A stretch of 64,000 bases of DNA from Bin87 sp965207585 (GCA_965207585.1 CBDBMT010000002.1:285946-349945), one strand, 5' to 3'; shown: positions 8,555 to 15,961, numbered from the stretch's first letter. The notes: generated from the sequence alone by a model not told the origin. A program made the numbers and translations.

Positions 8555-8773
8555 TTATGGGGCGTGGTCCGAACGGTGGCGTTTCGCCCATCTGATGGTT
8601 GCCCAGGTGAGACAGCAGATGGCTGTGGCAGCTCCGCCTGTTGCGGTTATCGTCCACAGCAGGTCGGACGCGGCTTGGTGATTGCCTTGGACAATCAGCG
8701 TGACTACCGCACCGATGCCCATGTAGACGGCGGCAGTCGCTATCGGCAGTGTGGCGTGTGCAATCCGTCTCAT
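8555..8773 (-). CDS. small two-helix membrane protein
   Basis: AAGGAAG precedes the ATG by 9 bases. The 72-residue product has two hydrophobic helices (about residues 8-29 and 38-60), separated by a short polar loop, and a basic end (RWAKRHRSDH). It has no family motif. It is probably co-transcribed with the lipoprotein gene 90 bases downstream. Confidence 0.5.
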   Translation of the reverse strand: MRRIAHATLPIATAAVYMGIGAVVTLIVQGNHQAASDLLWTITATGGAATAICCLTWATIRWAKRHRSDHAP

Positions 8774-8882
8774 GTCGATTTCTTCCTTGCTGGGCGGGTT
8801 TCTTGGCGTGCCGTTGCGGATGCCACGTTCCGCTGTCGGGTATGGACCCTACCTCGGTGGGAACTGGTTGCCCTGCTTTTAT

Positions 8883-9734
8883 CTATGTTTGTGCTCTCCA
8901 ACGCGGTTGGACATGGTCTGATGTACCTTCCGGTGGGATGTCCCATGGGTCTGTTCCTGTGAGTTCGCTGATGCGCTCGTAGATGCGATCCAGGTCCTCG
9001 GTAACATTGTTCGCCATTTCGCGGTAGTCCGTTATCGGGGTTATCGTCGGTCCGTATCGTGTTCCGCCTGCAAAGTTGTCGAGCTGCCCGAGGTTGCTAT
9101 CGAAATGCCATTCGTCTCCTCTTGGGTCCAACCGCCTGATGTCCCGAGCGAACGCTCTGGTCGAGTGGTGGGTGTTGTACTCCTCTCCGAATGCCGAGAT
9201 CAGCGCCTTCATTGCATTTTCGATTGCCTGCTGGGCCAAGAATGCGGTGTCCTTGTCTTCGAAGCCAAGGTCCAGCAGGCCGTGCATATTGCGGTAGTGC
9301 ACGTTGGCATCGGCGATGCGTCTTTCTCGCTCTAGGTACTCCAGTTGTTCGTTGTCTTCGTAGTCATCGTACGTCGAGCCGTAATCTTCGGTGTTACGCG
9401 GCATGAGTATTCCCTGCCTTCGTGCGCGTGCCGCCACGTGGTTGATCGTCTGCTTGCTTAGGAGTCTGAAATCCTGGTGTGTCATGAACAGGACATCTAC
9501 CGTCATGTGCTGGCCAAACGTATCGGTTGCAATGCGGGCCGCTTGGTCTTGGGTGTCTAAAATTGTCTCCTGGTCTGGCATTGCATCACTGAGCACGACT
9601 AGGTCGAGATCAGATTTATCGGTCCAGTCGGCTCTTGCCCGGGACCCGAAAAGTAGTACACAGTTTGCATCAATTGCTTGCCGCAGGCGCTCCGCGGCTT
9701 CTATCGCTTTGTGGTCCGGTGTCGGGTTCGACAT
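8883..9734 (-). CDS. fused minimal nucleotidyltransferase-HEPN protein
   Basis: The N-terminal 110 residues are a minimal nucleotidyltransferase (MNT/KNTase): LLFGSRARADWTDKSDLDLV carries the GSx10DxD catalytic motif (Gly30, Ser31, Asp42, Asp44). Residues 150-270 are a HEPN helical bundle (FLAQQAIENAMKALISAFG; then GTRYGPTITPITD). In most genomes MNT and HEPN are separate genes forming a toxin-antitoxin pair in which MNT modifies or neutralises the HEPN RNase; here they are one chain of 283 residues. I see no clean R-x4-6-H RNase motif in the HEPN part, so its nuclease activity is doubtful. A second fused copy lies upstream at 10172-11035. Confidence 0.8.
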   Translation of the reverse strand: MSNPTPDHKAIEAAERLRQAIDANCVLLFGSRARADWTDKSDLDLVVLSDAMPDQETILDTQDQAARIATDTFGQHMTVDVLFMTHQDFRLLSKQTINHVAARARRQGILMPRNTEDYGSTYDDYEDNEQLEYLERERRIADANVHYRNMHGLLDLGFEDKDTAFLAQQAIENAMKALISAFGEEYNTHHSTRAFARDIRRLDPRGDEWHFDSNLGQLDNFAGGTRYGPTITPITDYREMANNVTEDLDRIYERISELTGTDPWDIPPEGTSDHVQPRWRAQT

Positions 9735-9886
9735 GGGAGATGCCCTCGTTTGGTAGTATTTGCGTGTTCTGTGGTGGCTTTCTTGAGCGGGTGCTCATGT
9801 TCTGTTGGGAGGTGCGGCGCCTTGTGCGTCATCGCCCTTAGGTCAACTCAAACTGTGTGCCGTGACGGCGGGCGGCATTCGTTGCT

Positions 9887-10111
9887 TCAGTCGTCGGTCG
9901 CATCGGGCTGGCTTTCCGCTCCGACTGGTCCCATCTGGCGGTACAGTAGTTCGAAGATGCGATTGATGTCGGCTTTGATTTCCTTCACGTCCTGTTTCAG
10001 GCGGTCCATTCGGCTGCTGAGTTTGCCGGCCCAGAAAACTCCGGCCACTATGGCGAGTACCAAGGTGCCGAGGGTTGCCAGCGTGCCCCAATCTACGTTT
10101 ACCGTGGCCAC
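9887..10111 (-). CDS. small membrane-anchored coiled-coil protein
   Basis: A strong AGGAGG lies 6 bases before a GTG start. The 74-residue product has one membrane helix (residues 10-29, GTLATLGTLVLAIVAGVFWA) followed by a helix with leucine/isoleucine heptads (MDRLKQDVKEIKADINRIF) and an acidic end. Such proteins are common and of unknown role. It lies between two MNT-HEPN genes on the same strand. Confidence 0.6.
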   Translation of the reverse strand: MATVNVDWGTLATLGTLVLAIVAGVFWAGKLSSRMDRLKQDVKEIKADINRIFELLYRQMGPVGAESQPDATDD

Positions 10112-10127
10112 GGTAATCCTCCTGACT

Positions 10128-10148
10128 TGGTCAGCGTGATGCTGACCA
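10128..10148. repeat. inverted repeat between minus-strand genes
   Basis: TGGTCAGC and GCTGACCA form a perfect 8-bp stem with a 5-base loop, between the stop of the upstream MNT-HEPN gene and the ribosome site at 10111. No T-run follows on either strand. It could be a weak terminator or an operator. Confidence 0.4.
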
Positions 10149-10171
10149 CTGCCGTGATTGGTTGTTGCAGG

Positions 10172-11035
10172 TTACCGTAGGTCGGAGTCATCCGTTCCGC
10201 AGAGCTCATGGGCTCGGTTCGCGAATGTGAGTGCGGCAGCCATGATTTCCTGCCTGAACTTGGTCGTTTCAAGGTCGTCCATGTGGAAACCGGTCCCTTC
10301 GTAGCGGTAGGTTACCGCGTATTTGGTGAGCCAGTTTTCGTACTCGCCGGGATGGTTCGGAACCTCAACCGTGGTGTAGTCCATCAGGAGGCGCAGTTGT
10401 TCGGCGGCAAGTGTGTTGGTTTCTCCAAGATGGTTGAGGATGCTTTCAGCGGCGTCCTCGAGATCATGAATGCGGCGGTAGTTGATGCCAGCGGCTGACA
10501 TCCAGGCTTTCATTGCGTTTTCCACGGCCTGTTGTGCGTGAAACCCGTAGTCTTCTTGTGGAAAGTCGCCTGTTTCCATCATCCGGTCGAAGGTGTTGAG
10601 CTGTCGGTGCGCGGCTTGCAATTTCTCTTTTACGTCAGGCCAGCTTTCTGGATAATCGTCTTGGAAGTTGTTTGCGAAATCGAGCCTTTCGCCGCTCATA
10701 ATGATGCCGTCCCGCAGTGCCTGCGCTGCAACGTGGTTTTTGGCCCGTCGTGCGTAATTGAACCTTTCCTCGTCCATAGGAATGATGTCGACGCCGAGTT
10801 GGGGCGGGTGTTCGGCGAAGTATTCCCTGATTGCCTGCTTGATGCGGGACGCGGGGGTTGCGGTTTCCTTGTGAAAGATCACGAGCAGGTCTACGTCTGA
10901 AGATGGTCGGTGGTCGCCTCTGGCGCGGGAGCCGAATAGTATGACGGTGTTGGGTTCGGCTGCTTGCTGAGCAACGCGAGCTACGGCAAGGCCGGTTGGG
11001 TCAGGCGCCTGTTTGCGGTGGGGTTGCGGGTTCAT
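10172..11035 (-). CDS. fused minimal nucleotidyltransferase-HEPN protein, second copy
   Basis: The ATG at 11035 is chosen because AGAGGCA precedes it; a frame to 11050 also exists. The nucleotidyltransferase part has VILFGSRARGDHRPSSDVDL with the GSx10DxD motif (Gly35, Ser36, Asp47, Asp49). A partner domain from about residue 135 has the HEPN-type helix FHAQQAVENAMKAWMSAAG. It resembles the copy at 8883-9734 in domain order and length but is clearly diverged, so it is not a recent duplicate. A zinc-ribbon gene lies 67 bases upstream on the same strand and shares the promoter at about 11374-11400. This suggests one autoregulated toxin-antitoxin-like operon. Confidence 0.8.
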   Translation of the reverse strand: MNPQPHRKQAPDPTGLAVARVAQQAAEPNTVILFGSRARGDHRPSSDVDLLVIFHKETATPASRIKQAIREYFAEHPPQLGVDIIPMDEERFNYARRAKNHVAAQALRDGIIMSGERLDFANNFQDDYPESWPDVKEKLQAAHRQLNTFDRMMETGDFPQEDYGFHAQQAVENAMKAWMSAAGINYRRIHDLEDAAESILNHLGETNTLAAEQLRLLMDYTTVEVPNHPGEYENWLTKYAVTYRYEGTGFHMDDLETTKFRQEIMAAALTFANRAHELCGTDDSDLR

Positions 11036-11102
11036 TTGGTGCCTCTGCATGGCTTTGGCATGGTTGGGTTGGTCAGGTCGCAGCGGGCATTGCTACGAGG
11101 CG

Positions 11103-11300
11103 CTACACCGCCTCCCGGCTCGTGGTCCAGTTGTTGCGCAATGGGTCCACATCGGGGCGCAGCGGACGCTGGCGCTGGGTATTCCAGTAAGGTGACTTGC
11201 ACTTGGGGCAGACCTTGGGTTCGGGAAGTTGCGGCTGCTTGCGAATCCAACGGTGCGCGCACCGCTCGCACAGGAATCCCGGAATCATCACGTAGGCCAT
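11103..11300 (-). CDS. small zinc-ribbon protein
   Basis: AAGGAGG lies about 9 bases before the ATG at 11300; the open frame extends to 11381 but without a ribosome site. The 65-residue product has two Cys-x-x-Cys knuckles: FLCERCAHRW and KVCPKCKSPYWN. Small proteins with this CERC...CPKCKSPYW layout are common beside nucleotidyltransferase, PIN and HEPN genes in several phyla including Chloroflexota. The function is not established; binding of nucleic acid or of the partner protein is likely. It is the first gene of the operon that includes the MNT-HEPN gene at 10172. Confidence 0.7.
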   Translation of the reverse strand: MAYVMIPGFLCERCAHRWIRKQPQLPEPKVCPKCKSPYWNTQRQRPLRPDVDPLRNNWTTSREAV

Positions 11301-11353
11301 GCTGATGTTCCTCCTTGGGTTGAGCTCTGCTCTGTCAACGCGCTCCGGATATT

Positions 11354-11400
11354 TACCAATTTGGTAGGTGAAAATTATCACAGTGAACTTGACGTGTCAA
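11354..11400 (-). promoter_or_regulatory. promoter and operator of the zinc-ribbon/MNT-HEPN operon
   Basis: On the minus strand TTGACA (11400-11395) is followed after 15 bases by an extended -10, TGTGATAAT (GATAAT 11379-11374). Just downstream is a perfect 13-base palindrome, TACCAATTTGGTA at 11354-11366, over the expected transcription start. The -35 box lies in a second inverted repeat (TTGAC/GTCAA, 11389-11400). This layout fits autoregulation. Confidence 0.6.
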
Positions 11401-11698
11401 CGAAAACATGACGGCCGTGCGGTTGCCCATGCGCTACCGTTTTAGTATAGTTTCAGCAGCCGTCTGGTGCCTTGCGTCAGGCGCAAAACATACGAGGCCG
11501 GAGGAGGGACCAAGCTCCAACGGCCTCAAACGACGCACCCCGGACCAGACCCGAAGATGCTCGTTACCGATATTAGACCCTTGGTGGGTCATTTGCAACC
11601 GTCGCAGGCTTCCGCGCTCACGTGCGGGGGGCCGGTGGCGGTGCATTGCTTCGGTTTTCAGTTGTCCGGTGGTGGCGTCGACTCTTGAGGGGGCGGCG
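11401..11698. other. spacer between divergent genes
   Basis: The open frame of the transposase downstream extends back through this stretch, but the translated sequence is Arg/Pro-rich without domain content and has no ribosome site. I see no other gene. Confidence 0.4.
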
Positions 11699-12742
11699 TT
11701 GGTCAACCGGCTGGACGCCGAACGCCTGGGGCTGCTGTTGCACTGCCTGGTGGAGGGTAACTCGTGCCGAGGAGCGGCCCGGCTCTCCGAGGTCTCGGTG
11801 AACACGGTGTACGATTGGTTGGACCGAGCCGCTGCGGCCTGCGCCGATTTCCACGACCGGCGCGTTCGGAATTTGAGCCCGGTGTCTCTACAGGCTGACG
11901 AACTGTGGGGATTCGTGTACGTCAAGGCCAAGCGGGCTGATGCCGCCAAGTCGCCGCCGGCATTCGCCGGGGACGTTTGGACTTGGTTGGCTCTGGACCC
12001 GGTGACGAAGTTGATCGTCGCCTGCCACGTGGGCTCCCGCGGCGCGGAGGACGCGGCGTGTTTCATTGCGGACATCGCTTGGCGTCTGGACGCTCGCGTC
12101 CAGTTGAGCACCGACGGTCATGCTCCGTACGTGAACGCTGTGGAGTCGGCCTTCAGCGCCGAGATTGATTTCGTCCAGCTGGTCAAGTCGCACCGGACTG
12201 ACGACGATGGCAACGAGCTGGTGGAAGTCTTCAAGAATGTGATCAGCGGTTCCCCGAAGGAATTGTTGATTTCAACCAGTCTTGTTGAGCGTCTGAACCT
12301 CACGATGCGGATGAGCAACCGACGACTGATCAGACGAACCAACGGTTTTTCCAAACGGGTCAGGCGACACGACGCGATGATGCGGGTGTTGGTGACCTAC
12401 TACAACTTCTGCAGGGTGCACGGCGCTTTGAAAACGACGCCCGCGGTGGCTGCCGGCTTGGCGGATCACGTCTGGGACCGACGTGAGTTGGCTCGGATGA
12501 TTATCGAGAACAGTTGCCCTGGCAGTACGAGAGGGCCGTACCAGTGTGATAATTCGTCGGGCGGTTTGGAATTTTCGCTGGTCCGGCATTGGGGGCGTAG
12601 CCGTGCGATGCGCGAGGACGTAGTGTGTGCGAATTGCGGTTCCCACTGGATGCCCAAGGATGGCAGGGACACTTCGGGACGACAGCGTTACCGTTGTCGG
12701 GACTGCGGTTATCGTTCGGTGGGTAAGCTGGCTGAGACGTGA
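11699..12742 (+). CDS. IS1-like DDE transposase with C-terminal zinc ribbon
   Basis: A TTG start at 11699 follows GAGGGGG by 6 bases and fits the usual beginning of this family (VNRLDAERLGLLLHCLVEGN). An HTH at residues 22-42 is followed by the DDE core: Asp67 in ADELWGFVY, Asp139 in LSTDGHAPY and Glu196 in SLVERLNLTMR, then YYNFCRVHGAL. The typical protein ends near DHVWDRREL. Here about 85 more residues follow with an InsA-like zinc ribbon (CANCGS, then QRYRCRDCGY). That module is normally N-terminal in IS1. I could not define terminal inverted repeats, so this may be a solitary transposase gene rather than a whole insertion sequence. Confidence 0.75.
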   Translation: MVNRLDAERLGLLLHCLVEGNSCRGAARLSEVSVNTVYDWLDRAAAACADFHDRRVRNLSPVSLQADELWGFVYVKAKRADAAKSPPAFAGDVWTWLALDPVTKLIVACHVGSRGAEDAACFIADIAWRLDARVQLSTDGHAPYVNAVESAFSAEIDFVQLVKSHRTDDDGNELVEVFKNVISGSPKELLISTSLVERLNLTMRMSNRRLIRRTNGFSKRVRRHDAMMRVLVTYYNFCRVHGALKTTPAVAAGLADHVWDRRELARMIIENSCPGSTRGPYQCDNSSGGLEFSLVRHWGRSRAMREDVVCANCGSHWMPKDGRDTSGRQRYRCRDCGYRSVGKLAET

Positions 12743-12886
12743 CTTGGCTGGGCGGCTTGACCAGGCTACTATTCGATTCTCTGATACCCCATTTCAAACT
12801 GAGTCACTACCCACCGGTGCCGGTTGACCTTCCGGCCCAGGCGCCAATAAGATCTCACTACATAATCCGGCGCGGAGGTCCAAGCA

Positions 12887-13174
12887 TTGAACGCATCTCA
12901 AGCAACCCTGGCCCACATTTCCGACTTGGTTCGCATGGAGCTGGCCGCCTACCTGCCCGCTGATTTCGTCATCGCCGAGGTAACCTCGGAATCCCTGCCC
13001 GGTCCTGACGGCGACGATTACATCAGGACCACCGTAATCTTCGAGGACGACCATCCCGAACTTGACGCGCGGGCGCTCAACAAATTCTCCCTGCGCATTG
13101 ACCCGCTGTGCGCGGAACGGGGCCTCGACCGACCGACCATCGCCTACGCGGACCGGAGCGAAATTCCGGCATGA
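12887..13174 (+). CDS. putative antitoxin-like partner of HEPN protein
   Basis: A TTG start follows GGAGG by 8 bases. The 95-residue product is alpha/beta: an N-terminal helix, then strands around FVIAEVTSES and YIRTTVIFED, and a helix (DARALNKFSLRIDPLC). I do not recognise the family by name, but small proteins of this fold precede HEPN genes elsewhere. Its TGA overlaps the ATG of the HEPN gene (ATGA), so the two are translationally coupled, as in toxin-antitoxin pairs. The antitoxin role is inferred from that arrangement. Confidence 0.55.
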   Translation: MNASQATLAHISDLVRMELAAYLPADFVIAEVTSESLPGPDGDDYIRTTVIFEDDHPELDARALNKFSLRIDPLCAERGLDRPTIAYADRSEIPA

Positions 13175-13683
13175 CCACCGGGGCGACCCAGCCGGCCTTT
13201 CAACCCCCAGCTCCAATCAACTGGGCGGAACTCATCGCCGTTGGACGGGGAACCCTCATCCCCCAACCTCCGGCCGCTCAACCCACGACCGGAGCCATCC
13301 GGCGGGCCATCAGCACCGCCTACTACGCGGCGTTCCACGCCCTGGCCGCCAGCAACGCCGACGCGCTCATCGGTCCCGCCCATGACCAACTGACCGCCGA
13401 GGCCTGGTTTCGCATCTACCGGGGTCTAGACCACAACCATGCCAAATCTCAACTGCAACAGAACCGCGCCTACCTGCCAGCCGACGCCCAGGTCTTCGCC
13501 GACCTGTTCCGGGACCTCCAGAACGAACGCCACAACGCGGACTACAATCCTCGGGCAAGTCCGACCGCTCGGACGGCGGCCACCTGGCTGAACAAAGCAG
13601 AAGCCGCCATCGTGGACTTCCTTCAGGTCAGCCGAAGCGAACGTGCCGCAATCGCCATACTCACCCTGACCAGGACGCGGTGA
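13171..13683 (+). CDS. HEPN-domain protein, probable RNase toxin
   Basis: The ATG at 13171 overlaps the upstream stop. The 170-residue product has the UPF0332/HEPN signature: IRRAISTAYYAAFHALAA in the first long helix and RDLQNERHNADY later. The latter gives an R-x6-H motif (Arg114, His121), the catalytic signature of HEPN RNases. This is unlike the two fused MNT-HEPN proteins in the window, which lack a clear motif. It is likely the toxin of a two-gene module whose partner is the gene just upstream. High-GC codon use sets this pair apart from the region to its left. Confidence 0.7.
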   Translation: MTTGATQPAFQPPAPINWAELIAVGRGTLIPQPPAAQPTTGAIRRAISTAYYAAFHALAASNADALIGPAHDQLTAEAWFRIYRGLDHNHAKSQLQQNRAYLPADAQVFADLFRDLQNERHNADYNPRASPTARTAATWLNKAEAAIVDFLQVSRSERAAIAILTLTRTR

Positions 13684-14096
13684 ACACCCGGAATGCCCGG
13701 AGTTGCGCGGGGCCGATTTGACTGGCGCGTGACGCCGGACAATCGGCTACTGAGGTATTCCCAGACTGGATGGCGAGGACTTTTCAACGTCCGGTAAAGG
13801 CCGCTACCCTCCATGTCGCCCCCCATGAAACCCCTCATGTTACCCCCCAGGTGCGGCGGCCCATCCCCGTCTTGCAGACTGTTCTTTCCAGTGATATTGG
13901 TGGCGGTGGTCGTTCCTGGGGAGCTGGAACTGAGCCAGGTGTGGTCGGCGGTGTCTCTCACCGCCATGGGAGTCCTGTTGAGCGCGGTAATCGCGGGACC
14001 CATTGAGACGGTTCCTGCTGGAATGGGGAAACCTGTCCCAGAACCCATGCAACCACTCAGAAGGCCAGCGAGGAAAGGATGGGTTATGCTGAGCGA
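13684..14096. other. intergenic stretch without supported gene
   Basis: Open frames exist on both strands across this stretch (for example minus 14159-13623 and plus 13813-14229). They overlap each other, lack ribosome sites and show no domain. A minus-strand frame has a lipobox-like LLSGC near its start but no proper signal sequence. I see nothing I can support. Confidence 0.4.
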
Positions 14097-14126
14097 AAGG
14101 CCGGACTGTTTCCTCAGTCCGGCCTT
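14097..14126. terminator. terminator-like hairpin
   Basis: AAGGCCGGACTG and CAGTCCGGCCTT form a perfect 12-bp stem with a 6-base loop. It lies just past the last gene of the minus-strand HTH array, with AAA/TT flanks on both sides. It can terminate that operon and possibly transcription from the left. Confidence 0.6.
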
Positions 14127-14155
14127 GCAATTGCGGTGGGTCCCGAAGACTCGCG

Positions 14156-14443
14156 TCAATCACCCAGCAGGTCGCTACCACCCTCCGGCTCCCGCGCCTC
14201 CGGCAACAGCAGGTGGAGCAGCCCCATAGCGGCGGCCAGGCCGAACAGGGACACCAGGTGACCGGAGCCTGGGGCGGCCCCGGCCTTCCAGCGGAACACC
14301 AGGCGTGCGCTTACTTTCAGCCGCCGGGCCAGGCCCCGCCAACTGAAACCGGCGGCCTGCCGGAAGGCGTCCAGCCGCTCCGGGAAGTCCGGCGGGAACT
14401 CCTCCGGCTCGATGTGATAGACCCACTGCTGGCGGCGGCTCAT
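14156..14443 (-). CDS. small HTH (XRE-type) protein, family A
   Basis: GGGAG lies 11 bases before the ATG. The 95-residue product has the family A layout found six times in this window: a PPDFPERLDAFRQAAGFSW motif, an HTH (GLARRLKVSARLVFRWKAG) and a hydrophobic C-terminal helix (LFGLAAAMGLLHLLL). It is the last gene of the array, 8 bases after the previous stop. These look like DNA-binding regulators whose C-terminal helix serves dimerisation; targets are unknown. Confidence 0.65.
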   Translation of the reverse strand: MSRRQQWVYHIEPEEFPPDFPERLDAFRQAAGFSWRGLARRLKVSARLVFRWKAGAAPGSGHLVSLFGLAAAMGLLHLLLPEAREPEGGSDLLGD

Positions 14444-14451
14444 GGGACTAT

Positions 14452-14751
14452 CTACTCCCGCACCGGCCAGGGCTGGGATGCGTCCAGCAGCAGCACGGCG
14501 ATACCGCCGGGAACGGCGCAGGCGAACTCCACGATGGCCCGCAGCTCGTCGTCATTGGGAGGCCGCCCGATGCGCCACAGCCGCCCCCGGCGGGCGGGCA
14601 GGCCGGCGGCCAGGGCCATCTCTTCGAGGGAGGTCCCTGACCGGTCTTCCAGCCGGCCCAACCGTACCGGGAAATCCTGGGGCAGGGACGGAGCGGGAAA
14701 CCGCAGGGAACGATCCCGCTCCGCGCCGTTCAGGGCGCTACTCACCACCAT
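14452..14751 (-). CDS. small HTH-like protein, family A, divergent
   Basis: The start is uncertain; ATG 14751 lies just inside the end of the previous gene, and GTG 14745 is an alternative. The product (about 99 residues) has the family A core: LPQDFPVRLGRLEDRSGTS, then a degenerate HTH (LEEMALAAGLPARRGRLWRIG) and the hydrophobic AIVEFACAVPGGIAVLLLD helix. The recognition helix differs most from its paralogues, so DNA specificity is likely different or lost. It is translationally linked to both neighbours. Confidence 0.55.
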   Translation of the reverse strand: MVVSSALNGAERDRSLRFPAPSLPQDFPVRLGRLEDRSGTSLEEMALAAGLPARRGRLWRIGRPPNDDELRAIVEFACAVPGGIAVLLLDASQPWPVRE

Positions 14752-15055
14752 CAACCCCGGCGTCGCCAACCCCGGCCCATAGAGTCAAGGCGCCAGCGTC
14801 GCCCTGGCACAAGAGCTCGATGCCGCCGGGGATGCTGCGGGCGAACTCGGTGATGGCCAGGATGTTGGCCCCGGAGGGCTTGCGCTCGCCCTTCCGCCAC
14901 AGCAGGATGGCCCGCCCGCTCACCCCCAGCAACTGCGCTATCTCCTGCCATTTCAGTCCGGACAGCGCCTTCAGGCCCTCCAGCCGCCGCCCGAAGTCCT
15001 CGGGCCAGGGAGGAATGCGGAAGTCCTCCAACAGGTTTCGCTCTGCCAATGTCAT
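14738..15055 (-). CDS. small HTH (XRE-type) protein, family A
   Basis: A strong AGGAGG lies 7 bases before the ATG, inside the last codons of the gene upstream. The 105-residue product has PPWPEDFGRRLEGLKALSGL, the HTH WQEIAQLLGVSGRAILLWRK and the helix ITEFARSIPGGIELLCQG that marks family A. The C-terminus is Gly/Ala-rich and acidic. It lies 4 bases after the stop of its upstream paralogue. Confidence 0.7.
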   Translation of the reverse strand: MTLAERNLLEDFRIPPWPEDFGRRLEGLKALSGLKWQEIAQLLGVSGRAILLWRKGERKPSGANILAITEFARSIPGGIELLCQGDAGALTLWAGVGDAGVDGGE

Positions 15056-15059
15056 CCAG

Positions 15060-15356
15060 TTACCTCCTCGGTCGGTAGATTACGGTCACGTCTTCGTCTA
15101 TCAGCAGGGCCAGGCCGCCCGGGACCCGGACCGCGAGGCGCACCAGGGACAGCATGGCCCCGGCATTGGGTTCACCGTCCTCCTTGCGCCAGCGGAACAG
15201 CTGGCGGGGGTCCACCCCCAGGGCGTCGGCCATTCCCTCCCAGTTGAGGCCGGTCAGTTCCTTGAGGGCCACCAGCTTCCGGGGGAAGTCCTCGGGCATC
15301 ATGGCGAAGCCCGGCGGGAACAGCCGACAGCCGGAGCAATCCTGATCTCTACTCAT
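15060..15356 (-). CDS. small HTH (XRE-type) protein, family A
   Basis: The ATG follows GGAGG by 6 bases; that ribosome site and start lie inside the last codons of the upstream gene. The 98-residue product has MMPEDFPRKLVALKELTGLN, the HTH WEGMADALGVDPRQLFRWRK and the LVRLAVRVPGGLALLIDE helix. The N-terminal extension has two Cys (CSGC). It is translationally coupled to the family B gene upstream, an arrangement repeated at 21580-21593. Confidence 0.7.
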   Translation of the reverse strand: MSRDQDCSGCRLFPPGFAMMPEDFPRKLVALKELTGLNWEGMADALGVDPRQLFRWRKEDGEPNAGAMLSLVRLAVRVPGGLALLIDEDVTVIYRPRR

Positions 15357-15591
15357 CGGTTTCCTCCAGAATGAACAAGTCCTCGAATTGGTTGACGCCC
15401 AGCACTTCCATCAGGCGGCGGCGGGTCTCGCCGGAGGCGTAGCGCCGGCCGTTGAACAGGTCGGAGACGAAGCCGGGGGACCGCCCGATGAGCCGGGCCA
15501 GGTCGTTCTGGCTCATGTTGAGCACGTTGAGCCGCTCCCAGGCCTTGTCCGGGTCCAGGCGGGCGCGAAAGGCGAATTTCCTGCTCTTCAC
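15349..15591 (-). CDS. small HTH protein, family B
   Basis: A GTG start at 15591 overlaps the stop of the gene upstream (GTGA) and follows GGAGG. The 80-residue product is a compact HTH: WERLNVLNMSQNDLARLIGR, then SPGFVSDLFNGRRYASGETR and RRLMEVLGVNQFEDLFILEE. The same family B pattern forms the C-terminus of the protein at 21580-23574 and the third HTH of the protein at 34955-35947. It overlaps the next gene by 8 bases. Confidence 0.7.
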   Translation of the reverse strand: MKSRKFAFRARLDPDKAWERLNVLNMSQNDLARLIGRSPGFVSDLFNGRRYASGETRRRLMEVLGVNQFEDLFILEETDE

Positions 15592-15770
15592 GCCGCGTCC
15601 TCCGGTCCCCTGGCGTTTCCAACCCCTTCGCCGCCGCCGGCGGCGTCAACGGGCTGGGGGTAGAGTTCGGGGTGGGCCTGGTAGTGGCGGGCGATGATGC
15701 GGGCCAGGATGCGCAGACCTTCGATGCGCTGGCGCTCCTGGTCCTCGGTGAGTCTTCGCTTTCTGGTCAA
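15588..15770 (-). CDS. small hypothetical protein heading the HTH array
   Basis: A TTG start gives 60 residues: a basic helical N-terminus (RKRRLTEDQERQRIEGLRIL), a middle helix (ARIIARHYQAHPELYP), then a Gly-rich acidic tail. The stop overlaps the GTG of the family B HTH gene. The GAGAGA ribosome site is modest. It has no known family. Confidence 0.5.
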   Translation of the reverse strand: MTRKRRLTEDQERQRIEGLRILARIIARHYQAHPELYPQPVDAAGGGEGVGNARGPEDAA

Positions 15771-15932
15771 GGTTCATTCTCTCTATGGGCACCGGCGTGA
15801 CTTCCGGGGGTAGCCCGGAAGGGGCCGGTGGGTTATACTCGGCCTGGATATTAGAAAATTCGTTCTGTACTGGTGAGTGTAGCAACCGCATATCGGCGTG
15901 GGCAATGGATGAAACGTCTTTCCACTGCCTTT

Positions 15933-15961
15933 TTGACAAAGTGTTCACTATGATGTAACAA
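15933..15961 (+). promoter_or_regulatory. sigma-70-type promoter upstream of ImmR-like gene
   Basis: TTGACA (15933-15938) is followed after exactly 17 bases by TAACAA (15956-15961). The spacer contains GTTCAC...GTAAC, a partly symmetric sequence that could be an operator. It lies about 60 bases before the ATG at 16022. The 250-base region 15771-16021 separates this gene from the divergent HTH array. Confidence 0.6.

Noticed and set aside
13623..14229. Overlapping frames on both strands between the HEPN and HTH genes
   Set aside because: They have no ribosome site, no domain, and mutually exclusive overlap. The stretch ends in a terminator-like hairpin, which fits an untranslated region.
15349..15591. 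Reading the family B HTH as a classical Xre/Cro phage repressor with known target
   Set aside because: Only the HTH fold is visible; nothing in the sequence links it to a specific operator or phage.
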